From: a virus
Virus record (IMG/VR): IMGVR_UViG_3300033141_003432
Span: 1-37,761 of that record
DNA: 37,761 nt
Direction: 5' to 3' (one strand)
Shown: positions 31,891 to 37,761 of the stretch, piece after piece
Numbering within the stretch: the first letter of the stretch is position 1
Layout: the number at the start of each line of letters is the position of its first letter
Notes under the pieces: model-generated
What the model was told of the DNA's origin: nothing
Databases searched by the model: none
Seen by the model: the letters and a program-made list of their open reading frames with translations, nothing else
Made by a program: the position numbers and the translations under genes

Positions 31891-32076
31891 ATGATGTCTG
31901 AAGAAGACCAAACTCAAGATGAAGGCCAAGATGAAGGTCAAGACACTGGTGATGAAAACACCGGTGATGATAGCGCAAAAGATGAAGGTGCTGAAGGTGG
32001 CGAAGAAGCCGCCGGGGACGAGTCTACCGAAGACTCGAGTGGTGACTCTGATGAGTCGGATGACGACGATAAGTAA
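31891..32076 (+). CDS. Small hyper-acidic protein
   Basis: 61 residues, nearly all Asp, Glu, Gly, Ser and Thr (DEGQDEGQDTGDENTGDDS and similar), with no hydrophobic core, so it is disordered. It resembles the acidic tracts of the scaffold (2981) and 2210 proteins. Such a polyanion can mimic DNA and bind nucleoid or restriction proteins; that is a known trick of phage DNA mimics, only inferred here. Confidence 0.58.
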   Translation: MMSEEDQTQDEGQDEGQDTGDENTGDDSAKDEGAEGGEEAAGDESTEDSSGDSDESDDDDK

Positions 32077-32079
32077 TTG

Positions 32080-32133
32080 AGTTCTGATAACTGGTCTGTC
32101 GGCTATATGCTTGTCAGGCCAGTAACTAGAATT
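32080..32133 (+). promoter_or_regulatory. Long intergenic hairpin
   Basis: ACTGGTCTG (32090-32098) pairs with CAGGCCAGT (32115-32123, one wobble); beyond a 4x4 internal loop, AGTTCT (32080-32085) pairs with AGAATT (32128-32133, one wobble). It fills the gap between the acidic protein and zinc-ribbon genes. There is no T-tract. A TATAAT follows at 32151-32156, ahead of the ATG at 32170. Confidence 0.5.
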
Positions 32134-32169
32134 TAATCAAAAAACGCTTTTATAATTAACTTTAAAACT

Positions 32170-32373
32170 ATGCCAGCAAAAAAACCAAAGAACCCAGAAG
32201 ACATAAAGGTCGCCAAAGCTAGAATGACGATAGTCTACTCTTTTACTTATAAGTGTCCTTATTGTGGCCACGGAGTTCAGGAGAGAAGTTTAGGTAATAA
32301 ACCTCAAGCCGGCCTAAAGACTTGCCCTAATACAAAATGTGGGGAGCAGTATAAAGTTGAGGTGAAGAAGTAG
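32170..32373 (+). CDS. Zinc-ribbon protein
   Basis: 67 residues. A Lys-rich start (MPAKKPKNPEDIKVAKARM), then CPYC (about residues 34-37) and CPNTKC (about 52-57), a treble-clef-like zinc ribbon. The stop is one base before the GroES-like gene. Function unknown; likely nucleic-acid or protein binding. Confidence 0.62.
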   Translation: MPAKKPKNPEDIKVAKARMTIVYSFTYKCPYCGHGVQERSLGNKPQAGLKTCPNTKCGEQYKVEVKK

Positions 32374-32374
32374 T

Positions 32375-32680
32375 ATGGTTAAAGACAATGATATTAAATA
32401 TACTCCGGTTGGTAAAAGGATTTTAATTGAGTTGCCGGACCCAACAAGAAAGACTAAGCATGGGATTTTATTACCGGAAGTCAGTAAAAAAAAGGAAAAA
32501 GAGAATAAAGCCACAATAGTTATGTTTGGCCTAGGTTATTCTGAAGAGAAAATAGCCGAGACGGGTTTACACTTAGCCGATGAAATTCTTTTTAATGAAG
32601 TATCAGGGGAGCTTGTTAAACAGGGCAAAAGACGCCTTAAGATTATAGAGTTAGGGGATATTTACGCAGTAATAAAATGA
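32375..32680 (+). CDS. GroES-like co-chaperonin
   Basis: 101 residues with the Cpn10 layout: YTPVGKRILIELPDP (strand 1, as in 'PL-DRV-V---'), mobile loop TKHGILLPE (residues 27-35, the G-IVL contact to GroEL replaced by G-ILL), roof segment, then ADEILFNEVSG and KIIELGDIYAVIK at the end, matching the C-terminal 'ESDILAIVE' strand. Like T4 gp31, it would cap host GroEL and enlarge or adapt the cage for the capsid protein. It overlaps the next gene by 4 bases (ATGA). Confidence 0.84.
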   Translation: MVKDNDIKYTPVGKRILIELPDPTRKTKHGILLPEVSKKKEKENKATIVMFGLGYSEEKIAETGLHLADEILFNEVSGELVKQGKRRLKIIELGDIYAVIK

Positions 32681-32847
32681 AAAAACTAATTACAATTTTA
32701 CTCTTAGGTTTTTTTCTAACTGGTTGTACTATTACTGATTTTATTGATGAGCATAAAGCGTCTGAAGTTGATCAGATAGCTTACGAAGCAATTATCAAAG
32801 AGTGTGTTGATGAGCTTAAAGAGTGCCGGGCCGATAGGGATTTATAG
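32677..32847 (+). CDS. Small lipoprotein with in-frame TAG followed by open frame
   Basis: 56 residues to the TAG at 32845-32847. Leader MKKLITILLLGFFLTGC is a lipobox with Cys17; the mature part is a Cys-containing helix (IIKECVDELKECRADRDL). After the TAG the same frame continues for 22 more codons to TAA at 32914-32916, and the peptide (LESFEIVSDDLRECERYC and 4 more residues) keeps the same helical, CxxxC-like character. That suggests a recent nonsense change or TAG read-through. TAG ends other genes here, so it is not reassigned genome-wide. A spanin-like role is possible. Confidence 0.62.
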   Translation: MKKLITILLLGFFLTGCTITDFIDEHKASEVDQIAYEAIIKECVDELKECRADRDL

Positions 32848-32927
32848 CTTGAAAGTTTTGAGATTGTTTCAGATGACCTAAGAGAGTGTGAGAGATATTG
32901 TAGCCAATATAAGTAATTGTTGACTTC

Positions 32928-32981
32928 TTACCCGCTCACCGTGATCCGACCAACGGTACTGGTAAAAGTCGGGGCGGGTAA
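32928..32981 (+). promoter_or_regulatory. H-type pseudoknot enclosed by a stem, leader of gene at 32997
   Basis: Outer stem TTACCCGC/GCGGGTAA (32928-32935/32974-32981), 8 bp. Inside, ACCGT/ACGGT (32938-32942/32953-32957) forms a hairpin whose loop carries CCGAC (32946-32950), which pairs with GTCGG (32968-32972). Loops of 3, 2 and 10 bases, the last A-rich, are ideal for an H-type pseudoknot. It ends 15 bases before the ATG. No known riboswitch class recognised. Confidence 0.62.
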
Positions 32982-32996
32982 AAAATCCGTAATTGT

Positions 32997-33467
32997 ATGG
33001 TGAAAACATTTTTAATTGTCTTCTTTTTTGCGATTACTATGATAGCAGTGGGGGGTAATTTTTATTGGTTTGATAGGTGGTCTGAAGATAGAGGGTGTGT
33101 ATTAGACTGCCCGGCCCAAGAGGTTATTATTGAAGACAAGGAGTGTGAGGCTATGGATTGTGATTGTCCTGAAGTTGACCTTGAATTTTTAGAGTGGTGT
33201 GAGTCATTACCTATCAATCAACCGGCCAAGTATAAAGAAGACCCGAATACCAGTTACCTCCGCTATAACGAAGAACACGATATTTATATTTATGATCCCC
33301 ACCCGGCTGATGAGCCACCGTCTACACCACAAAAAGAAGAAGTTGTCAATGTTTCACAGGAAACAATTACTGAGCCGGAGCCAGTACCGTTTGGTTGTCC
33401 GTGGGGCGGCACTACTATACCAATAGAGGGGGGACTTTTTATAGACCCTTGCTGGTATGAAAAATAA
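32997..33467 (+). CDS. Cys-rich exported protein with N-terminal anchor
   Basis: 156 residues. Membrane helix or signal at about 3-22 (KTFLIVFFFAITMIAVGG). The rest is acidic, with many Cys in pairs (GCVLDCPAQE, CEAMDCDCPEVD, EWCESL, GCPWG, DPCWYE), suggesting disulfide bonds outside the membrane or metal binding, and a Pro-rich linker near residues 100-130. It follows the pseudoknot leader. No family recognised; surface exclusion or lysis-accessory roles are both possible. Confidence 0.62.
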   Translation: MVKTFLIVFFFAITMIAVGGNFYWFDRWSEDRGCVLDCPAQEVIIEDKECEAMDCDCPEVDLEFLEWCESLPINQPAKYKEDPNTSYLRYNEEHDIYIYDPHPADEPPSTPQKEEVVNVSQETITEPEPVPFGCPWGGTTIPIEGGLFIDPCWYEK

Positions 33468-33522
33468 CTAAAAGTTATTAACACCGACAAAAAACCGACT
33501 ACATAAAATTTTGATTCCATCT

Positions 33523-33717
33523 ATGGGGATATTTCAGAAATTAGTTTATGTTTATTTAATTATTGGGGTTTATTTATGGTTGGGAGCTGAAGTAGACGCC
33601 CGGCGACACAAGAAACCGGATTGTACTACCCCGGAAATGCTTGCCATATTTCTAATTTGGCCGTTCGTAACATTTATAGTGGTTAAGCAGAGGTATAAAA
33701 AATATCTAAAAAAATAA
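33523..33717 (+). CDS. Small two-helix membrane protein
   Basis: 64 residues from ATG 33523; a TTG at 33511 is less likely. Membrane helices at about 5-23 (QKLVYVYLIIGVYLWLGAE) and 43-59 (MLAIFLIWPFVTFIVV), with a basic loop (DARRHKKPDC) and basic tail (KQRYKKYLKK). Another holin-like candidate, but not near lysis enzymes. Confidence 0.58.
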   Translation: MGIFQKLVYVYLIIGVYLWLGAEVDARRHKKPDCTTPEMLAIFLIWPFVTFIVVKQRYKKYLKK

Positions 33718-33790
33718 CTTATACTTAGTTAGGTTTAGGACAAAGTACTATTTATTGGTATTTATTTGAGGCCTAGAGGAGTTTAAATAT

Positions 33791-34003
33791 ATTCCTTATT
33801 TAGAACCAAGAAAAACCAATAAAGGCTGGGTTTTACCCAAAAAGAGTGGTGGTCTACATAAAAGCAGAGGTGGTAAAGTAGTTTATTTTGACTCTAAGCA
33901 AGACGCAGCCGCCGCCGGATCAGCTATTATGGCTGGTGAGCATGGTTGGAGGGGGACGGGTAAACCGGCCCGAAAGTATCGTTTTAAAAAGATGGGTAAA
34001 TAG
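33791..34003 (+). CDS. Basic protein with probable ATT start codon
   Basis: A 70-residue frame with no ATG, GTG or TTG in its first part. AGAGGAG (33775-33781), a strong Shine-Dalgarno, ends 9 bases before ATT 33791. The product (PYLEPRKTNKGWVLPKKSGG at the start; later GGKVVYFDSKQDAAAAGSAI and KPARKYRFKKMGK) is protein-like, basic and well composed, and no other frame here is. The upstream in-frame stop TGA is at 33767-33769. ATT initiation is known from infC. Alternatives are a sequencing error or frameshift from upstream. Function unknown. Confidence 0.6.
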   Translation: MPYLEPRKTNKGWVLPKKSGGLHKSRGGKVVYFDSKQDAAAAGSAIMAGEHGWRGTGKPARKYRFKKMGK

Positions 34004-34006
34004 TTG

Positions 34007-34141
34007 TTTATTCTACCCCCGGTCGCGCAAGCCGCAAAAGTTAAGGTTTTTTCATACCCCCTTAACAAACGGTTCCGGGGAGAAGGGGTACAAACTTCCT
34101 TTCCCCCTGCCATTTAATTCCTCGGCGGGGGGTAGAGTAAA
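34007..34141 (+). ncRNA. Structured RNA E near terminase: closed junction
   Basis: A 14-15-bp stem closes the gap: TATTCTACCCCC (34009-34020) with GGGGGTAGAGTA (34128-34139), plus T34007-T34008 with A34140-A34141. Inside: GTTAAGG/CCTTAAC (34040-34046/34060-34066) and GGGGA-g-AAGG/CCTTTCCCC (34077-34086/34098-34106, one bulge). It ends 5 bases before the ATG of 34147. Because it lies just upstream of the terminase genes, a DNA packaging (pac) role must be considered as well as an RNA role. Confidence 0.6.
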
Positions 34142-34146
34142 TAATT

Positions 34147-34395
34147 ATGTTAAAGATCATTTTTACAATTTTGGTCCGGGTACTTTGTTTGTTTGGTCAT
34201 CATAACTGGTACCGGCTTCACGAATTACAAACCTTTGATTTTTTTTGTTGTACGAGTTGTATAAAAATTAAAGCAAAGGGATTAAAAAATTTAGAGAGGA
34301 TAGCCGGTGGTTGGGAAACTCAACATACGCCGGGCGAGCCTTTTAAATACGGGGTACAAATATGGCTACCAAAAAGAAAAGAAAATTTGTTGTAA
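34147..34395 (+). CDS. Small Cys/His protein before terminase (DUF1660-like)
   Basis: 82 residues. A hydrophobic start (LKIIFTILVRVLCLFGHHNW) with HxxH/Cys, then FFCCTSC, resembling small phage proteins of the 'LC-FGHKW---FC--C' kind (DUF1660-like, from memory), which bind zinc. The C-terminal 11 residues overlap the small terminase gene in another frame. Function unknown. Confidence 0.55.
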   Translation: MLKIIFTILVRVLCLFGHHNWYRLHELQTFDFFCCTSCIKIKAKGLKNLERIAGGWETQHTPGEPFKYGVQIWLPKRKENLL

Positions 34396-34988
34396 AAAAA
34401 AAGCCTAAAGTTTATAAAGTTAAGCCGACAAAGCGGGCAAAAAAGGCTTTTCAAATTCTGACCGAAAATGAACGAATGTCACAGCGAGAAGCGCTAAAAC
34501 AAGCAGGCTTTTCAGATGAGGTAGCAGACCACCCTAAGAAGGTAACAGAGTCAAAAGGTTGGAAGCAACTTTGTAAGGAGTATTTACCGGACGAAGATAT
34601 TGTGGCCGCTCATAAAAAGTTAATGTTAACTGGGAAGCTAAGCCGACAATCATTTCCTTTAAACCTTTCTAATAAAGAAATTAAAGAGATGATTACAAAA
34701 ATCAGGTGTGAGTTTATTGATATAAAACTTGAGTTTGAGGAGTACACTGATAAAAAAGGTAACTTGAAAAAAAGGAAAAGAAAATTTTGTTACTACTTAA
34801 TTCCCGACCCTATAGCTTTGAAGTCTGCGATTGATATGGCTTATAAAGTTAAGAATAAATACCCGGCCACTTCACATAAGATTGGTGGCACCGTAAAAGT
34901 TAAAGATTACCCTTATGCCCTTGTCAAACAACTTATCCAACTTGAAATCGAAAGACAAGCACGAGATAGTCGTTCAGGGTCTCGTTAG
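34362..34988 (+). CDS. Terminase small subunit
   Basis: 208 residues. Basic start (KKKRKFVVKKKPKVYKVKPT), then a helix-turn-helix at about 30-60 (LTENERMSQREALKQAGFSD, with the classical Q-EAL--AG turn) for binding the packaging site, a central helical region and a beta insert with a charged hairpin (YTDKKGNLKKRKRKFCYY). It overlaps the large subunit gene by 74 bases and the upstream gene by 34. The gene order small-large-portal is normal. It would recognise pac/cos and load the motor. Confidence 0.75.
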   Translation: MATKKKRKFVVKKKPKVYKVKPTKRAKKAFQILTENERMSQREALKQAGFSDEVADHPKKVTESKGWKQLCKEYLPDEDIVAAHKKLMLTGKLSRQSFPLNLSNKEIKEMITKIRCEFIDIKLEFEEYTDKKGNLKKRKRKFCYYLIPDPIALKSAIDMAYKVKNKYPATSHKIGGTVKVKDYPYALVKQLIQLEIERQARDSRSGSR

Positions 34989-36531
34989 GGGTAGACATGG
35001 ATTTTTACCTTATTGTCTAACCATTGAAGATGACCCGGATTATGAAATTAGTTGGCACCATAAGTTAATTGGTTGGAGACTAGAGAAGGCTTTAAGTCAA
35101 GTATTGAAAGGTGAGAAGGTACGATTGATAATAACAGTACCCCCGCGACACGGTAAGTCAGACGAAGTAACTGTTAAATTTCCAACTTGGGCTTTAGGGG
35201 TTGATCCGAACCTAGAGATTATTACCTCTAGTTATAATTCTGAATTAGCTACTGATTTTGGCCAAAAAGCTAGAGATGTCGTTTCAAACGAAGAATATCA
35301 ACGGCTCTTTAATACAAGGTTACGGCCTGATACCACTGCTAAAAGCAAGTGGTTGACTATGACTACTAACGAAGAGGGCAAATTAGTCCCAGCCCGGGGT
35401 GGCTATACTTCAGTTGGTATTGGTGGTTCAATTACTGGTAGAGGTTTTAATATAGGAATTATTGACGATCCAATTAAAAATAGAGAAGAGGCCGAGAGTG
35501 AAGTGTTTAGAGAAAAGATTTGGAATTGGTACCGTTCAACATTTTATACCCGGCAGACTAAAGGCTACGGTGCTATTATTATCATCATTACTCGGTGGCA
35601 CGAAGACGATTTAGTTGGCCGCTTGCTAGAAAAACAAGAGGCAGATAAGAAGGCTGGTAAAGAAGACTATGATAAGTGGGAAGTGATTAACTTTCCAGCT
35701 ATTGCCGAGAAAAATGAGGAGTTTCGTAATAAGGGTGAAGCATTATGGCCTAGCTTTTATCCCCTTGGTATTTTAAAAAACATTGAAAATACTTTAGGAA
35801 TTTATGAGTGGTCAGCTTTATATCAGCAGACCCCAATATCAAGCGAATTTATGGAGTTTAAAAAATCCTACTTTAGATACTGGGAGTACACAAACATCAG
35901 GCGAAAACGCTTTCAAATTGATATTACTATTGATCCGGCTATTAGTAAGAAAAAAGAGGCTTGTGATACTGCCATTGTTGCCAAGGGTAAAACCGAAGAC
36001 GAGCCGGAGTGGTATATTTTAGATTATATTGTTGGCAAACTAGACCCCGGGGCCATATTTAAAGCAACGGCTAAAATGTACAATGAACTTGAGCGTAATT
36101 ATCCGAACGTCAGTATCAATGTTTGGATTGAGACTATAGGATACCAAGAAGCACTGCGCTATATTTTTGATGAGGAAATGAAGAAAATTAACCAATATTT
36201 TAATGTTTATGAGTATAGGGACTCGGCTGATAAGCAGACTAGGATTAGAGGTTTAATTCCGCTTTATAAAATGGGATTGGTTTATCACCGGCCGGGTATG
36301 CCTGAGCTTGAAAAAGAATTGATGGCTTTTCCTAAGGGCAAGACAGTTGACCTTCCTGACGCTTTAGCCTTTCACTTAAAACTTACTAAACCAACTGACA
36401 GAAAAGAGAGACGCTATAAACCACCACCACCTAAACCAGTCTCAAGATATGCCGGGACCCAACCACGAAGTCCTCAAGCTGGTCGATCAGCTAAAGCTAG
36501 ACCTAGACGGGACTTATATGCTAGACAATAA
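34915..36531 (+). CDS. terL: Terminase large subunit (packaging ATPase/nuclease)
   Basis: 538 residues. ATPase: Walker A VPPRHGKS (75-82), Walker B NIGIIDDP (179-186), coupling motif ITRWHEDDL (225-233). Nuclease (RNase H fold): Asp340 in ITIDPAIS, Asp351 (ACDTAIV) and the C-terminal VDLPDALAFHL (about 473-483) with the last metal-binding Asp. This is the complete set for a functional motor that cuts concatemers and fills heads. The C-terminal tail is Pro/Arg-rich and disordered. The ATG at 34915 overlaps the small subunit; later starts are possible. Confidence 0.93.
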   Translation: MPLSNNLSNLKSKDKHEIVVQGLVRGRHGFLPYCLTIEDDPDYEISWHHKLIGWRLEKALSQVLKGEKVRLIITVPPRHGKSDEVTVKFPTWALGVDPNLEIITSSYNSELATDFGQKARDVVSNEEYQRLFNTRLRPDTTAKSKWLTMTTNEEGKLVPARGGYTSVGIGGSITGRGFNIGIIDDPIKNREEAESEVFREKIWNWYRSTFYTRQTKGYGAIIIIITRWHEDDLVGRLLEKQEADKKAGKEDYDKWEVINFPAIAEKNEEFRNKGEALWPSFYPLGILKNIENTLGIYEWSALYQQTPISSEFMEFKKSYFRYWEYTNIRRKRFQIDITIDPAISKKKEACDTAIVAKGKTEDEPEWYILDYIVGKLDPGAIFKATAKMYNELERNYPNVSINVWIETIGYQEALRYIFDEEMKKINQYFNVYEYRDSADKQTRIRGLIPLYKMGLVYHRPGMPELEKELMAFPKGKTVDLPDALAFHLKLTKPTDRKERRYKPPPPKPVSRYAGTQPRSPQAGRSAKARPRRDLYARQ

Positions 36532-36555
36532 CTAATGACTTATTTTTATAATTTT

Positions 36556-36900
36556 ATGTCTTTTAGTGAAATTGCCAAAGAAGCTAAAAAGGTTTTTCAA
36601 AAAAGATACCGGGAGCATAATAAGCTAACCAAAGAGATAGAAGGTCTTTACAGGGTAGTTTTTCCCAGGATTGACCGAAAGAAAAAAGACAGAGTGAAGG
36701 CTTTACATGAGGAAGTACAGGCTAAAATCCACGAGACTAGACTAAGACTTGAAAAGGAAATGAACGAGAAATTTACTACTGAAGTAGACGCTCTTGAGCT
36801 TTCCTATATGAAAAAAGAGCTAACTATGCTACAATTATGGAAGGATAGCATTGATGGCGGTGACGCCTTAATTCAATCAAAACTCAAAAAACATGGCTAA
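36556..36900 (+). CDS. Helical protein between terminase and portal
   Basis: 114 residues from ATG 36556; an in-frame ATG at 36535 adds seven residues. Strongly helical, basic and coiled-coil-like (EIAKEAKKVFQKRYREHNKL, later EVQAKIHETRLRLEKEMNEK). It overlaps the portal start by 8 bases. Such small helical proteins between terminase and portal are common in phages; role unknown. Confidence 0.64.
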   Translation: MSFSEIAKEAKKVFQKRYREHNKLTKEIEGLYRVVFPRIDRKKKDRVKALHEEVQAKIHETRLRLEKEMNEKFTTEVDALELSYMKKELTMLQLWKDSIDGGDALIQSKLKKHG

Positions 36901-37761
36901 AAGATGGCTTAAAAAGAAAAAAACCGACAAAATTGATAAAAGAACCCTTAATAACATAGCTGCTCAGGCTTTTGAGGAGTATGATGTTGGTGTAGAATTT
37001 AGAAAACCCCGGGAGAAACAGTGGGCGGTTATTGAGGATTTATACTCAATGAAAGTAGAACCCGCATTATACGGGAGATTTAACATCCCCCTACCAGTAA
37101 TGTCGGGTTTTGTTCATCACTTAAAATCAAGAATAGATAACAGACCGGTAATTAAATTTACTCACGACGAAGAAGCTGATTATAAAAAGGCTAGAAAAAT
37201 TACTGCGGCTTTTAATAAATTAACAGGTCATCCCCTTAAAAATTGGAGTAGAATTGATCGGATAGTCAAAGGTTTATCTATTGTTCAAGGAATTGGTACT
37301 TATGCTATTGGGACTTCAAGTGATGATGAAGGTAATTTTGACCACTATTTTGAGCCGGTTGATGGCTATGATTTTATTCAAGATCCGGCTAACGGCTCTA
37401 TTTTAGAGAACCAAAATTTTTGTGGCCGGGATAACATTATAAAATCTGAGTGGGATTTAAAACAAGGAATTAAAGAGAGAGGATACAATAAAGAAAATGT
37501 AGAGAAATTGATAGCAACCGCTAAAGATAGTGGTACTGGTAAATCAGCAGAGGAAATTCAAAAGGCTAGAGAAAACCGCTTTAGGTCGTTTGGTATGGAG
37601 TATAAGACGGCTAAATATGTTATGCCTTCTCAGGTGCCTTATGTGATGACTGAGTTTATTACCACTCATGAGGGCAAGAGATATTATTTACTTTTTCATA
37701 GACAACAAAAAATTTGGGTAAAATGTTGTCTTTTAACTGAAGTCTTTGGGAATAACCTATA
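36893..37761 (+). CDS. Portal protein, N-terminal part (joins 1-1294)
   Basis: Starts at ATG 36893 inside the end of the previous gene. The N-terminus (MAKRWLKKKKTDKIDKR) is basic; residues 30-60 form the first portal helix pair (FRKPREKQWAVIEDLYSMKV), then RFNIPLPVMSGFVHHLKSRI, matching the 'N--P----------R' pattern of podovirus portals at the wing. The frame runs off the window end and continues at base 1 through the 114-base overlap. Full product 682 residues. Confidence 0.82.
   Translation, partial: MAKRWLKKKKTDKIDKRTLNNIAAQAFEEYDVGVEFRKPREKQWAVIEDLYSMKVEPALYGRFNIPLPVMSGFVHHLKSRIDNRPVIKFTHDEEADYKKARKITAAFNKLTGHPLKNWSRIDRIVKGLSIVQGIGTYAIGTSSDDEGNFDHYFEPVDGYDFIQDPANGSILENQNFCGRDNIIKSEWDLKQGIKERGYNKENVEKLIATAKDSGTGKSAEEIQKARENRFRSFGMEYKTAKYVMPSQVPYVMTEFITTHEGKRYYLLFHRQQKIWVKCCLLTEVFGNNL
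37648..37761. repeat. Terminal direct repeat, right copy
   Basis: Exact copy of 1-114; see the left copy. The portal frame phase is the same in both. Confidence 0.93.

Noticed and set aside
33888-34205. 105-residue + strand frame overlapping the ATT-start gene
   Set aside because: It crosses the structured RNA E and has a low-complexity, shadow-like composition; the ATT frame is more protein-like.

Overview
This window is a complete phage genome, opened inside the portal gene. The first 114 bases (1-114) recur exactly as the last 114 (37648-37761), so the non-redundant circle is 37,647 bp. Across that junction the portal reading frame closes cleanly to 682 codons. Every protein gene I accept is on the + strand. 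TAA, TAG and TGA all act as stops, as the ATGA stop/start overlaps show. Large terminase, portal, an acidic scaffold, an HK97-type capsid protein, a head-tail adaptor, a tail-nozzle-like protein and a 1844-residue ejected 'polyvalent' protein are present. No tape measure, tail tube or sheath is seen, so it looks podovirus-like. The host is probably a Patescibacteria/CPR (Parcubacteria-type) bacterium. This is an inference from the fibre proteins, rich in SATTT/ATSTAQ stretches, and from an 'I-dG-KRWL-G-IP-G' surface repeat on the papain-like protease; both styles are familiar from CPR surface proteins.

Layout. 36893-37761 joined to 1-1294: portal. 1297-2803: small head-region genes. 2804-2980: structured intergenic RNA. 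2981-5383: scaffold and major capsid, with a two-state hairpin leader between them. 5446-13625: five-gene fibre/adhesin block; four of the five proteins carry an N-terminal membrane anchor or lipobox. 13634-14937: small membrane and zinc-ribbon proteins among dense RNA structure. 14972-16721: papain-like peptidase and a holin-like protein. 16731-21960: adaptor, nozzle, tail-collar fibre and an internal virion protein. 21977-27511: polyvalent protein, with a complete tRNA-Arg(TCT) gene antisense inside it. 27577-30772: early-type small genes, a PD-(D/E)XK resolvase-like nuclease and a 3D-domain wall hydrolase. 30793-31080: second structured RNA, partly homologous to the first. 31123-33717: zinc ribbon, stand-alone DnaA domain IV protein with an adjacent AT-rich origin candidate, acidic protein, GroES-like co-chaperonin, lipoprotein. 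33791-36900: ATT-start gene, structured RNA, small and large terminase.

How the parts may work together. There is no DNA polymerase, primase, helicase or RNA polymerase, so replication and transcription must rest on the host. The DnaA domain IV protein and four GTGGATAA boxes (two at promoters, two in the AT-rich gap after its gene) suggest one protein that both starts replication and times early transcription. Lysis and wall access would use the 3D-domain hydrolase, one or two holin-like proteins and perhaps the papain-like enzyme. Nearly every intergenic gap over about 50 bp folds into hairpins or closed multi-helix junctions, several with mutually exclusive pairings directly upstream of structural genes. 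This RNA layer and the nested tRNA are the least explained parts of the genome.
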